Assembly: GCA_003857395.1 (NCBI GenBank)
Contig: RPRC01000133.1
Location: 1 to 20,990, forward strand
DNA length: 20,990 bases
Direction of reading: 5' to 3'
From: Geobacter sp.
Lineage (GTDB): Bacteria; Desulfobacterota; Desulfuromonadia; Geobacterales; Geobacteraceae
Shown: one piece after another, positions 1 through 7,667 of the stretch
Position numbering within the stretch: position 1 is the stretch's first letter
How the letters are laid out: the number at the start of each line of letters is the position of its first letter
Notes under the pieces: model-generated
Databases searched by the model: none
What the model was told of the DNA's origin: nothing
The model's input: only the letters and a program-made list of their open reading frames with translations
Made by a program: the position numbers and the translations under genes

Positions 1-20
1 GAAAATGGGGCGCCTTTTTT
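1..20 (+). terminator. 3' half of a leader terminator upstream of nifH (partial)
   Basis: The window opens with a GC-rich run, GGGGCGCC (7-14), followed directly by six T (15-20). This is the form of the right arm and T-tract of an intrinsic terminator whose left arm lies before base 1. It shares the 9-mer GGCGCCTTT with the right arm of the complete nifEN leader terminator at 16860-16910, so the two leaders may be built alike. It lies only about 57 bases before the nifH start codon. An alternative local fold pairs GGGGC (7-11) with GCCCC (24-28). The left arm cannot be seen. Confidence 0.4.
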
Positions 21-55
21 GTTGCCCCGAAAATTTACAGACGTTCCACGGATGA

Positions 56-946
<891 letters not shown>

Positions 947-967
947 CATAAGGTTTCCAGAAAGCAT

Positions 968-1013
968 GGGCGCGGTTCTTGAAAATTTTCGACAATAAGT
1001 CCGCGCCCTTTTT
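968..1013 (+). terminator. Intercistronic intrinsic terminator between nifH and nifD
   Basis: GGGCGCGG (968-975) pairs perfectly with CCGCGCCC (1001-1008), and TTTTT follows at 1009-1013. The 25-base loop contains the palindrome GAAAATTTTC (981-990). The structure lies 22 bases after the nifH stop and about 97 bases before nifD. It could reduce nifDK transcription relative to nifH, which fits the usual need for more Fe protein than MoFe protein. It could also be a controlled stop point, because a small hairpin with an AAAGCA-containing loop (956-970) overlaps its left arm. Confidence 0.72.
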
Positions 1014-1109
1014 GTACCCTTTTTCCCAACAAAAGAGCGGCGAAAGGCACAAGGAGAGTGATATTTTCTATTCCTGCAGCCTTCGGCCCTTACGCTAAAG
1101 GAGTTATTA

Positions 1110-2555
1110 ATGTCAGGTACCGCGAAAAAAATAGACGGAATTACGAAAGAATCGACGCAGGAAATGATCGATAAGGCTTTGGAGGTCTATCCCGAGAAGT
1201 CAAAGAAAAAGAGGGCGCCGCATCTGGCGCCCAATGATCCGAATGCCGGTTCCGCCTGCGTCAAGTCCAACCGCAAGACGGTGCCGGGTGTCATGAGCGC
1301 ACGTGGTTGTGCCTACGCCGGTGCCAAGGGGGTGGTCTGGGGTCCGATCCGCGACATGGTTCATGTATCCCACGGCCCGGTCGGCTGCGGCTGGTATTCA
1401 TGGGGAACCCGGCGTAACCTGATGACTGGCATCTGTGGTGTCAGTAACTTCGCCATGCAGTTCACCTCCGATTTTCAGGAAAAGGACATTGTCTACGGTG
1501 GCGACAAGAAGTTGAAGCAGCTTCTGGGCGAAGCAAAGGAGTTGTTCCCGCTGGCCAAGGGGATATCGGTCCTTTCCGAGTGCCCGGTAGGGCTTATCGG
1601 CGACGATATCAACTCGGTGGCAAAGCAGTCCGCGGTCGAGTTGGATATCCCGATCATCCCCTGTAACTGCGAAGGTTTCCGTGGCGTTTCCCAGTCTCTG
1701 GGGCATCATATCTCCAATGATACCATTCGTGACTACATCATCGGTACCCGCGAGTTTAGTGAGCCCGAGACTCCCTACGACATCGCCCTGATTGGCGACT
1801 ACAACATCGGCGGTGACGTCTGGGCGGTGAAGCCTCTGCTTGAGGAAATCGGCCTTAACGTTAAGGCTACCTGGACCGGCGATGGCCAGTTGGAGCACAT
1901 CGCGGCTACCCACAAGGTGAAACTGAATCTGATTCACTGCTACCGTTCCATGAACTACATGTGCAAGGTTATGGAAGAGAAATACGGTATCCCCTGGCTG
2001 GAGTTCAACTTCTTCGGTCCGACCAAGATCAAGGAAAGTCTCCGGAAGATCGGCGAGCAGTTCGACGATACCATCAAGGCAAATGTTGAGAAGGTTATCG
2101 CTAAGTATGATCCGATGATGCAGGCTGTTATCGACGAGTACCGTCCCCGCCTGGAAGGAAAGAAAGTCATGCTGTACGTCGGCGGTCTTCGTCCCCGCCA
2201 TACGGTTAATGCCTACGAGGACCTGGGAATGGTCGTGGTTGGTTCCGGTTACGAATTTGCCCACGGTGACGACTACGAGCGCACCAGCACCGAGATGCCG
2301 GAAGCAACGGTTATCTATGACGATGTTTCCGAATACGAGCTGGAGCAATTTGTCCATACGCTTCGTCCCGACCTGGTCGGCAGCGGAATCAAGGAAAAAT
2401 ATCTTTTCCAGAAGATGGGCGTGCCGTTCCGCCAAATGCACAGCTGGGATTATTCCGGTCCGTACCATGCAATCATGGGCTTCCCGGTCTTTGCCCGCGA
2501 CGTGGATATGGCGATCAACAGCCCGACCTGGAAGTTTGTGAAGAGCCCGTACTGA
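1110..2555 (+). CDS. nifD: NifD, nitrogenase molybdenum-iron protein alpha chain
   Basis: NifD is the alpha subunit of the alpha2beta2 MoFe protein; it holds FeMo-cofactor and shares the P-cluster with NifK. The 481-residue product is full length. P-cluster ligands are Cys67 ([12 protein letters not shown]), Cys93 ([10 protein letters not shown]) and Cys158 ([12 protein letters not shown]). The FeMo-cofactor ligands are Cys277 ([10 protein letters not shown]) and His444 ([13 protein letters not shown]), which match Cys275 and His442 of the Azotobacter protein. No gene for a delta (AnfG/VnfG) subunit lies between nifD and nifK, and together with these motifs this marks a Mo enzyme rather than a V or Fe-only one. 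The start ATG is preceded by AAAGGAG (1097-1103). nifK follows after 88 bases that contain a small hairpin. Confidence 0.98.
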   Translation: MSGTAKKIDGITKESTQEMIDKALEVYPEKSKKKRAPHLAPNDPNAGSACVKSNRKTVPGVMSARGCAYAGAKGVVWGPIRDMVHVSHGPVGCGWYSWGTRRNLMTGICGVSNFAMQFTSDFQEKDIVYGGDKKLKQLLGEAKELFPLAKGISVLSECPVGLIGDDINSVAKQSAVELDIPIIPCNCEGFRGVSQSLGHHISNDTIRDYIIGTREFSEPETPYDIALIGDYNIGGDVWAVKPLLEEIGLNVKATWTGDGQLEHIAATHKVKLNLIHCYRSMNYMCKVMEEKYGIPWLEFNFFGPTKIKESLRKIGEQFDDTIKANVEKVIAKYDPMMQAVIDEYRPRLEGKKVMLYVGGLRPRHTVNAYEDLGMVVVGSGYEFAHGDDYERTSTEMPEATVIYDDVSEYELEQFVHTLRPDLVGSGIKEKYLFQKMGVPFRQMHSWDYSGPYHAIMGFPVFARDVDMAINSPTWKFVKSPY

Positions 2556-2563
2556 TGATGTCT

Positions 2564-2584
2564 GGGCGATCGCAAGGATCGCCC
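2564..2584. repeat. REP-like hairpin between nifD and nifK
   Basis: GGGCGATC (2564-2571) and GATCGCCC (2577-2584) form a perfect 8-bp stem with the loop GCAAG, and CTACG follows. There is no T-tract, so it is not a normal terminator. The form (GGGCGAyc, GCAAG, the complement, then CCTAC) resembles short palindromic repeats that I recall as frequent in Geobacter-type and other environmental genomes. It sits in the nifD-nifK spacer, where a stem could stabilise the upstream message or tune the subunit ratio. The repeat identity is from memory and was not searched. Confidence 0.5.
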
Positions 2585-2643
2585 CTACGTAGTTCATCCG
2601 GACCGTGGGACGGATTGGTCCCCGGCCGTACAAGGAGAGAATT

Positions 2644-4107
2644 ATGAGCGCAGATACTGCCGTTAAATATGTTACTGAGATAACTGAAGAAGATGAAAAG
2701 CGGGTTGCCGAGTGGATAAATACCGAGGAGTACAAGGAAAAAAACTTTGCTCGCCAGGCCTTGGTCATCAACCCTGCACATACCTGTCAGCCGCTTGGTG
2801 CCGAGCTGGTGGGGCATTCCTTTGAAGGCTGCCTACCCTTTGTGCACGGTTCCCAGGGGTGTGCTTCGTACTACCGCTCGACTCTCAATCGGCACTTCCG
2901 GGAGCCGGCCCCTGCGGTTTCCGATGCCATGACTGAGGACGGTGCCGTGTTCGGTGGTCAGAACAACTTGCATGAGGCGCTGGAAAATGCCTATGCATTG
3001 TACAAGCCGAAAATGATGGCGATCTTCACCTCCTGCATGCCGGAGATCATCGGTGACGACCTTACCGCCTTCATCAAGAATGCAAAAAACAAGGGATTTG
3101 TACCCAAGGACTTCCCGCTTCCCTTTGCTAATACTCCAAGCTTCAATGGCACTCACATCCACGGCTATGATGCCATGCTGCTCTCGATTCTCCAGTACCT
3201 GACCGAAGGGAAACAAGTTGAAGGCCGTTGCACCGGCAAGCTCAACCTGATCCCCGGTTTTGATTGCAACACCGGCAACTACCGTGAGTACAAGCGGATC
3301 CTGGAAGCATTCGGCATTCCCTACACCATGCTGGCCGACATTTCCGATGTATTCGATTCTCCATTAGATGGCACCTACCGGGTTTACCCGGGTGGGACGA
3401 AACTTGACGAGGCTGCTGATTCCATCAACGGCAAGGCAACCATGACCCTTGGTCCCTTTGCCACCCCTAAGACCTTCAGCTGGATCAAGGACAACTATTC
3501 GGGCAAGCATGTTTCCATGCCCACCCCGTTCGGTATTGAGAAGACCGATGACTTTGTCATGAAATTGGCGAGTCTGTTCGGCAAGGAGGTCCCCAAATCC
3601 ATCAAAGATGAGAGGGGCCGCGCAGTGGATGCCATGACCGATTCCCACCAGTACATCCACAACAAGAAGTTCGCCATTTACGGCGACCCGGATTATCTGC
3701 TGGGCTATGTATCCTTCCTTCTGGAAATGGGCGCCAGGCCGTACCACATCCTCTGCAGCAGAGGGAGCAAGAAGTTGGAGAAGGAGATTCAGGCATTGCT
3801 CGATACCTCTCCCTACGGCAAGGACGGCAAGATCTATATTAACAAGGATCTCTGGCACCTGCGCAGCCTGGTCATGACCGATCCGGTCGACGCGGTCATC
3901 GGCGATACCCACGCCAAGTTCATCACCCGGGATGCCAAGATCCCGCTGTTCCGCTTCGGCTTCCCGATCTTTGACCGAGTCAACCTGCACCGCTCGCCGC
4001 TGGTCGGCTACCAGGGTGTCATCAACATGGTGACAACTATCTGCAACAAGTTTATCGATATTACCGATGATACCTGCGATGACAGGAATTTTGAGATGAT
4101 GAGATAG
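2644..4107 (+). CDS. nifK: NifK, nitrogenase molybdenum-iron protein beta chain
   Basis: NifK is the beta subunit of the MoFe protein and the partner of NifD in binding the P-cluster. The product has 487 residues. P-cluster ligands are Cys48 (AHTCQPLGAE), Cys73 (HGSQGCASYYR) and Cys131 (TSCMPEIIGDD). Ser166 in NTPSFNGTH corresponds to the P-cluster-associated Ser188 of Azotobacter. The protein is shorter than the 523-residue Azotobacter NifK and lacks much of its N-terminal extension, as in many anaerobic bacteria. I chose ATG 2644 because AAGGAGA (2633-2639) precedes it; an in-frame GTG at 2605 would start before that site. The gene ends the nifHDK unit, and a strong hairpin terminator follows 26 bases after the stop. 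Confidence 0.97.
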   Translation: MSADTAVKYVTEITEEDEKRVAEWINTEEYKEKNFARQALVINPAHTCQPLGAELVGHSFEGCLPFVHGSQGCASYYRSTLNRHFREPAPAVSDAMTEDGAVFGGQNNLHEALENAYALYKPKMMAIFTSCMPEIIGDDLTAFIKNAKNKGFVPKDFPLPFANTPSFNGTHIHGYDAMLLSILQYLTEGKQVEGRCTGKLNLIPGFDCNTGNYREYKRILEAFGIPYTMLADISDVFDSPLDGTYRVYPGGTKLDEAADSINGKATMTLGPFATPKTFSWIKDNYSGKHVSMPTPFGIEKTDDFVMKLASLFGKEVPKSIKDERGRAVDAMTDSHQYIHNKKFAIYGDPDYLLGYVSFLLEMGARPYHILCSRGSKKLEKEIQALLDTSPYGKDGKIYINKDLWHLRSLVMTDPVDAVIGDTHAKFITRDAKIPLFRFGFPIFDRVNLHRSPLVGYQGVINMVTTICNKFIDITDDTCDDRNFEMMR

Positions 4108-4133
4108 CAGAACCAGTTCAGCAGCAGTTGTGA

Positions 4134-4183
4134 AAATGTAAAGGGACGCTCCCATCTAGGGGGAGCGTCCCTTTACATTTTTT
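4134..4183. terminator. Strong, probably bidirectional terminator between nifK and the minus-strand block
   Basis: The arms 4134-4153 and 4161-4180 are perfectly complementary over 20 bp with a 7-base loop. The right arm ends in a T-run (4178-4183), and the left arm begins with an A-run. It therefore works for nifK on the plus strand and can also stop the minus-strand receiver gene that ends at 4231. It insulates two convergent units. Confidence 0.92.
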
Positions 4184-4230
4184 GCCGGGAAGGCCGGAGC
4201 CTCCAGCTGAGACATTTTTCTGCAGCGGTT

Positions 4231-4686
4231 TTACATTCCTGGAGACGGGAGCCACTTGGTTATCATGTCGCGAAGCTCCTCAATGGTGAACGGCTTTTGC
4301 AGGTAATCGTCCATCCCGGCCGCAAGGCAATCTCTCCGACCTTCTGAAATCGGGTGCCCGGAAAGTGCCACAATGGCCGTCTTGGTCAGGCCCGCTGACG
4401 TTTCCTCATTTCGGATACGCCGGGTCGCTTCAAAGCCGTCCACAAACGGCATCTGGCAGTCCATTAGAATCAGATCAAAGGTCTGCTGGAGTGCAACCGT
4501 TAAGGCCAAATCTCCATTTTCTACCGCATGCACTGCAAAACCTAGAAATTCCAGGATGTTCTGCGCGAGCACCCGGTTTACGTCGTTGTCTTCAGCAAGC
4601 AGAATACGATGAGGCTTTCCATCGGTTTGGCCTGCGGAAGAATTCCGGGAGTCGGAATTATCGGGTAGTTGCTTAGATCTATTCAT
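4231..4686 (-). CDS. Stand-alone receiver-domain response regulator
   Basis: The product is a 151-residue single receiver (CheY-like) domain with a polar N-terminal extension of about 25 residues and no output domain. The acidic pair is Glu32-Asp33, the likely phosphorylated residue is Asp76 (LILMDCQMP), the switch Ser is Ser109 (VALSGHP), and the Lys is Lys131 (LQKPFT). It resembles receivers at the C-terminus of hybrid kinases and is close to the receiver of the hybrid kinase at 7668-10052 (both have MDCQMP and CLAAGMDDYL). It could therefore be the end acceptor of the local phosphorelay, or a receiver that came loose from a hybrid kinase. The ATG is the only sensible start because an in-frame TAA lies 15 bases upstream. 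No clear ribosome-binding site is seen, which lowers start confidence. It has its own likely promoter at 4764-4792. Confidence 0.9.
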   Translation of the reverse strand: MNRSKQLPDNSDSRNSSAGQTDGKPHRILLAEDNDVNRVLAQNILEFLGFAVHAVENGDLALTVALQQTFDLILMDCQMPFVDGFEATRRIRNEETSAGLTKTAIVALSGHPISEGRRDCLAAGMDDYLQKPFTIEELRDMITKWLPSPGM

Positions 4687-4763
4687 GGGAATTGTGGTCG
4701 CTTATGGATAACGGCTCCATTGGTTTGTTTTTTCTGCGATTCATACCAGGGATTTGTTCGCTG

Positions 4764-4792
4764 AATGTATCAAAGCTTTCCTGGCAGGTCAA
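4764..4792 (-). promoter_or_regulatory. Likely sigma70-type promoter for the receiver gene
   Basis: On the minus strand TTGACC (4787-4792) and TACATT (4764-4769) are separated by exactly 17 bases. This is a good -35/-10 pair about 80 bases upstream of the receiver start codon, in the 163-base gap after the GNAT-kinase gene. It would let the receiver be made independently of the upstream genes. It is a match by eye only. Confidence 0.5.
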
Positions 4793-4849
4793 TAACCATT
4801 CCGTTTTTGACGCTAGTACTCCGACCTGTGCCACAGAGCGTCGCTTCCC

Positions 4850-6823
4850 TCAATCCGTGAAGACCATCCCATGGAGCTCATCCTCCGACGATATGATGAA
4901 CTGGTCCAGTTCTTCATCTTTTACGTTTGCCATCTCCCCGAGCGTGGTTGTTTTGTGGTTGTCGACTTCATAGGAACATACGTTGTAGGTAGAAGTATAG
5001 AAAGTCAGATGCTTATCGGTTTTCAGGCCCATTTGCAGGAGTTGCCGGGCACCTTGCCGGATACTTTTCAGCTTGCCGTATAGATCATCCAGAGAGGAAA
5101 CAGACCAGACACCAAGATGGATGGGACTGGCTATGTTCCTGACATCGCCTACGAATTCACCCCGGAGGAGAAGATCTCGGTTCTGGTGAAGATAGGGGAC
5201 AAAATCCATATGTTCGGCAAGTTTTCTGTCGGTTGCGAAGAACCTCCCTGATTCCGGGTCGATGGTGAAAATTATTGTTCGATCCATGGCCTGACCGTAA
5301 CTTTTGAAGAGAATCCCTTTGTATTCGTCAAAAGAGAAATTAGCCTGCAGGAAGTCTTCGTTCCTTTTAAGACGTTTGATGGTGCCCAAGAGCCATGATC
5401 GTATCACCTCGTTGTCGATCCTGCATTTATTCAGTTCCGTCTTCAGATACTGGAAATCCTTTCCGCCGTAGCGGTAGAGGAGAATGTTCCGGAAGATATC
5501 TCGGACATTGTTGTAACGGCTGAAGTAGTAGATGAGATCATAGCTGAATATCTCCATCTGCCGTAACTGCCAGATGAAAGCCGCGACATTGGTTCGGTTG
5601 CTTGCCTCGTTGATGCCGATTGTTTCGCTGGATTTGATGAACATGACGTAGCGGGATTTCAGGTCCGACAAAAGGATGGTTTCCCTCTGATTGCATTTTT
5701 TCAGTTGCACTGTCCATCGGGTACCTTCACCTACGGTGCTCTCAATAGAAAGATTTGTTGGCCCGAAAGTAGAAAATACCTGTCGGGTACCGATCCCTTC
5801 CCCTGTTCTGCTCTTCTTGGTCGTCTTGCCGACAAAGACAGGCAGTGCATCCGATCCGATTGCCAGCCTCTCCTGTTCGATGCCAACACCGTTATCCTGT
5901 AACGTGAGGATTACGGAATCATCAGTCTCTTTCAGGCTGATCTCAATGATGCCTTTTCTCCCCGCCTCCCTGATGGCGTCAAGCGAGTTCGAGATAATAT
6001 TGATTAACGCTCTGCTGAAGTTGACATAATTTCCAACGACGGAGGGAATCTTTGAGCCGATAATCAACCGTATCTCACAGGGGACCTTGGCAACCTCGAT
6101 GAATGGGATGACCCGATCGGTGATCAGTTCTTTTATGTGAACCTCATGGTGCGTCGTGATCTGGTCTTCATACTTGTTGAGAGTATTGAGAAGGGCTGTT
6201 GTTTCCCGGTTAATGTCCTCAATAACCTTGTTGCAGTTGTCGACAGACAACATGGAGACCATGTCAAAAAGAATTTTCAGACCCTTCTTTGCATCGTGCC
6301 GCACTTTCCCGAGTTCTTCGGCCGAAGAATAATCTTTGGTCTTCTCCTGGGCAATCTTTCCGAGGATCGTTTCCGCAGTGGCTGACATCAGCTGGAACGT
6401 CATCTTGCGGTACACGATGGTTTCTTCGTAGGTGAATCCCTTGCTCATGAAAAATTCAATGGAGCTGCTGAGCTTTTCCCAGACATAGAGGTAGATCTGA
6501 GAATCGGCAGCCACATCCGATGCAAGCTTCTCCATGAAGCCCGAACCGATGCCCTTTCCCCTGCCGAAGGGGCTTGTAACCTGTTTGTAGATATGGAACT
6601 TCGTCTTGTCCGGGTTAGAATAGACCAGCAGATAACCGAGGTATTCTCCCTCTTCTTCCCAGATGTAGCTGTGCTGGTAGTCAATATCTATCGTCTTGTC
6701 CTTGATAAAGGGTGAAGGGATCAGCATTGAGTCAATATTTAGAAAGGGGATATGACGAATTTGTTGCTCGTCCTCTTGGGTCAGGTAACGTATATAGGTA
6801 AAATCATCGCTATCTTGATTCAT
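4850..6823 (-). CDS. GNAT acetyltransferase-histidine kinase fusion with unassigned C-terminal region
   Basis: This is a 657-residue soluble protein with no membrane segment or signal peptide. Residues 1-150 look like a GNAT acetyltransferase domain, with the acetyl-CoA-loop motif GRGKGIGSG at 87-95. Next comes a kinase core: the candidate phosphorylated His176 in VRHDAKKG, N-box Asn279 (NIISNSLDAI), G1 Asp310 (QDNGVGI) and G2 GEGIGT (341-346). Residues from about 385 to 657 match no domain I recognise. The start is the ATG at 6823 with GAAGGAAGG upstream; a longer reading would overlap rubrerythrin in an unrelated, low-quality sequence. A rubrerythrin terminator (6871-6905) and a CGCGCC/GGCGCG hairpin (6840-6860) lie just before it. 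Its substrate, signal and partner are unknown; the stand-alone receiver next to it is the obvious candidate partner. It could act as a sensor of acetyl-CoA or acetylation, but that is a guess. Confidence 0.85.
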   Translation of the reverse strand: MNQDSDDFTYIRYLTQEDEQQIRHIPFLNIDSMLIPSPFIKDKTIDIDYQHSYIWEEEGEYLGYLLVYSNPDKTKFHIYKQVTSPFGRGKGIGSGFMEKLASDVAADSQIYLYVWEKLSSSIEFFMSKGFTYEETIVYRKMTFQLMSATAETILGKIAQEKTKDYSSAEELGKVRHDAKKGLKILFDMVSMLSVDNCNKVIEDINRETTALLNTLNKYEDQITTHHEVHIKELITDRVIPFIEVAKVPCEIRLIIGSKIPSVVGNYVNFSRALINIISNSLDAIREAGRKGIIEISLKETDDSVILTLQDNGVGIEQERLAIGSDALPVFVGKTTKKSRTGEGIGTRQVFSTFGPTNLSIESTVGEGTRWTVQLKKCNQRETILLSDLKSRYVMFIKSSETIGINEASNRTNVAAFIWQLRQMEIFSYDLIYYFSRYNNVRDIFRNILLYRYGGKDFQYLKTELNKCRIDNEVIRSWLLGTIKRLKRNEDFLQANFSFDEYKGILFKSYGQAMDRTIIFTIDPESGRFFATDRKLAEHMDFVPYLHQNRDLLLRGEFVGDVRNIASPIHLGVWSVSSLDDLYGKLKSIRQGARQLLQMGLKTDKHLTFYTSTYNVCSYEVDNHKTTTLGEMANVKDEELDQFIISSEDELHGMVFTD

Positions 6824-6870
6824 CGTAAGCCTTCCTTCTCGCGCCCCCGACAGCGGCGCGGTCTGATAAG

Positions 6871-6905
6871 AAAAGGGGCACGTCCCGTTTGGATGTGCCC
6901 CTTTT
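6871..6905 (-). terminator. Terminator after rubrerythrin
   Basis: AAAAGGGGCAC (6871-6881) and GTGCCCCTTTT (6895-6905) form an 11-bp perfect stem with a 13-base loop. Read on the minus strand it ends in TTTTC. It lies 43 bases after the rubrerythrin stop and about 48 bases before the GNAT-kinase start, so the kinase needs read-through or its own promoter. The A/T-rich flanks could also let it act on the other strand. Confidence 0.8.
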
Positions 6906-6948
6906 GAATTTTTGCCAGGTCGTACCTTCAGGTATGCAATGAGAACAG

Positions 6949-7524
6949 CTACCAGTTCTCTGCAAGCAGTTCGAAGTGCGCCAAGGGATGGATACAGGCA
7001 GGGCAGAGTTGCGGCGCAGCCAGGGCCGTATGCAGGTACCCGCAATTGCGGCAACGCCACACGACTTCGGAATCACGCTGGAAAACTCGGTTGTTTTCCA
7101 GATTGGCAAGTAGATCGCGGTACCGTTTTTCGTGTTGTTTTTCAGCAACGGAAATGGCATTCCAGGCAGCGGCTATTTCAAGGAAACCTTCCTTTTCCGC
7201 GACTGCCGCAAATTCGGGATACAGCTGGGTATGCTCTTCATGTTCGCCCGTGGCTGCCGCCAGCAGGTTCTCTGCTGTTGTGCCGAGTTTACCTGCCGGA
7301 AAACAGGCGGTAACTTCGAGGTCTCCTCCTTCGAGGAACTTGAAAAACCTCTTTGCATGTTCCTTTTCCTGTGCGGCGGTTTCATCGAAAATATCCGCTA
7401 TCTGAACATATCCTTCCTTGCGTGCTACGGAGGCGAAGTAGCTGTAGCGGTTGCGGGCCTGGCTTTCGCCGGCAAAAGATTTCAGCAGGTTCTGTTCCGT
7501 CTTCGTTCCCTTTACGCTTTTCAC
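6949..7524 (-). CDS. rbr: Rubrerythrin
   Basis: Rubrerythrin is a cytoplasmic peroxide-reducing diiron protein with a rubredoxin domain, used by anaerobes against H2O2. The product has 191 residues. Its key residues fall almost exactly on the classical Desulfovibrio numbering: Glu20, Glu53, His56, Glu94, Glu97, Glu128 and His131 for the diiron site, and Cys158, Cys161, Cys174 and Cys177 for the FeSCys4 site. I chose the GTG at 7524 because AGGAGG stands 7 bases upstream and the family begins M-K-S-x-K-G-T-K-T; the ATG 13 codons earlier lies before that site. It sits between two kinase genes, and a sigma54-like element lies upstream. Near nif genes it may protect oxygen-labile nitrogenase, but that link is inferred from position only. 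Confidence 0.97.
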   Translation of the reverse strand: MKSVKGTKTEQNLLKSFAGESQARNRYSYFASVARKEGYVQIADIFDETAAQEKEHAKRFFKFLEGGDLEVTACFPAGKLGTTAENLLAAATGEHEEHTQLYPEFAAVAEKEGFLEIAAAWNAISVAEKQHEKRYRDLLANLENNRVFQRDSEVVWRCRNCGYLHTALAAPQLCPACIHPLAHFELLAENW

Positions 7525-7583
7525 TGTGGAGCCTCCTGTTGGGTATTGATTGTTCCTTCGCATGATACTGTCGCATAATCACA

Positions 7584-7599
7584 GGCTTTTCTTGTGCCA
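7584..7599 (-). promoter_or_regulatory. Possible sigma54-type promoter for rubrerythrin
   Basis: On the minus strand the sequence TGGCACAAGAAAAGCC has the TGGCAC -24 box and the invariant GC at the right -12 distance, but it lacks the usual TT before that GC. It lies 60 bases upstream of the GTG start. A TTGACA at 7615-7620 has no good -10 partner at 17 bases. If the element is real, rubrerythrin would share a sigma factor with nifEN. Confidence 0.35.
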
Positions 7600-7667
7600 C
7601 AGGACGCGGGACTTTGTCAAGAAAATGAGAGCCGTCCTCTCCTCAGCCCTTGTCTCTCGTGAGACAC

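Noticed and set aside
2564..2584. Terminator between nifD and nifK
   Set aside because: The stem is good, but no T-run follows; CTACG comes next, so it is better called a REP-like hairpin.
1398..2771. Minus-strand open frame of 457 codons opposite nifD and the start of nifK
   Set aside because: It is antisense to nifD, whose cofactor ligands are all intact; the translated product looks random.
1110..4107. Alternative (vanadium or iron-only) nitrogenase
   Set aside because: No delta-subunit gene between the alpha and beta genes, and the NifD and NifK motifs and lengths fit the Mo enzyme.
6824..7060. 79-codon N-terminal extension of the GNAT-kinase
   Set aside because: It would overlap the rubrerythrin gene and cross its terminator, while the ATG at 6823 has a strong ribosome-binding site and begins folded-domain sequence.
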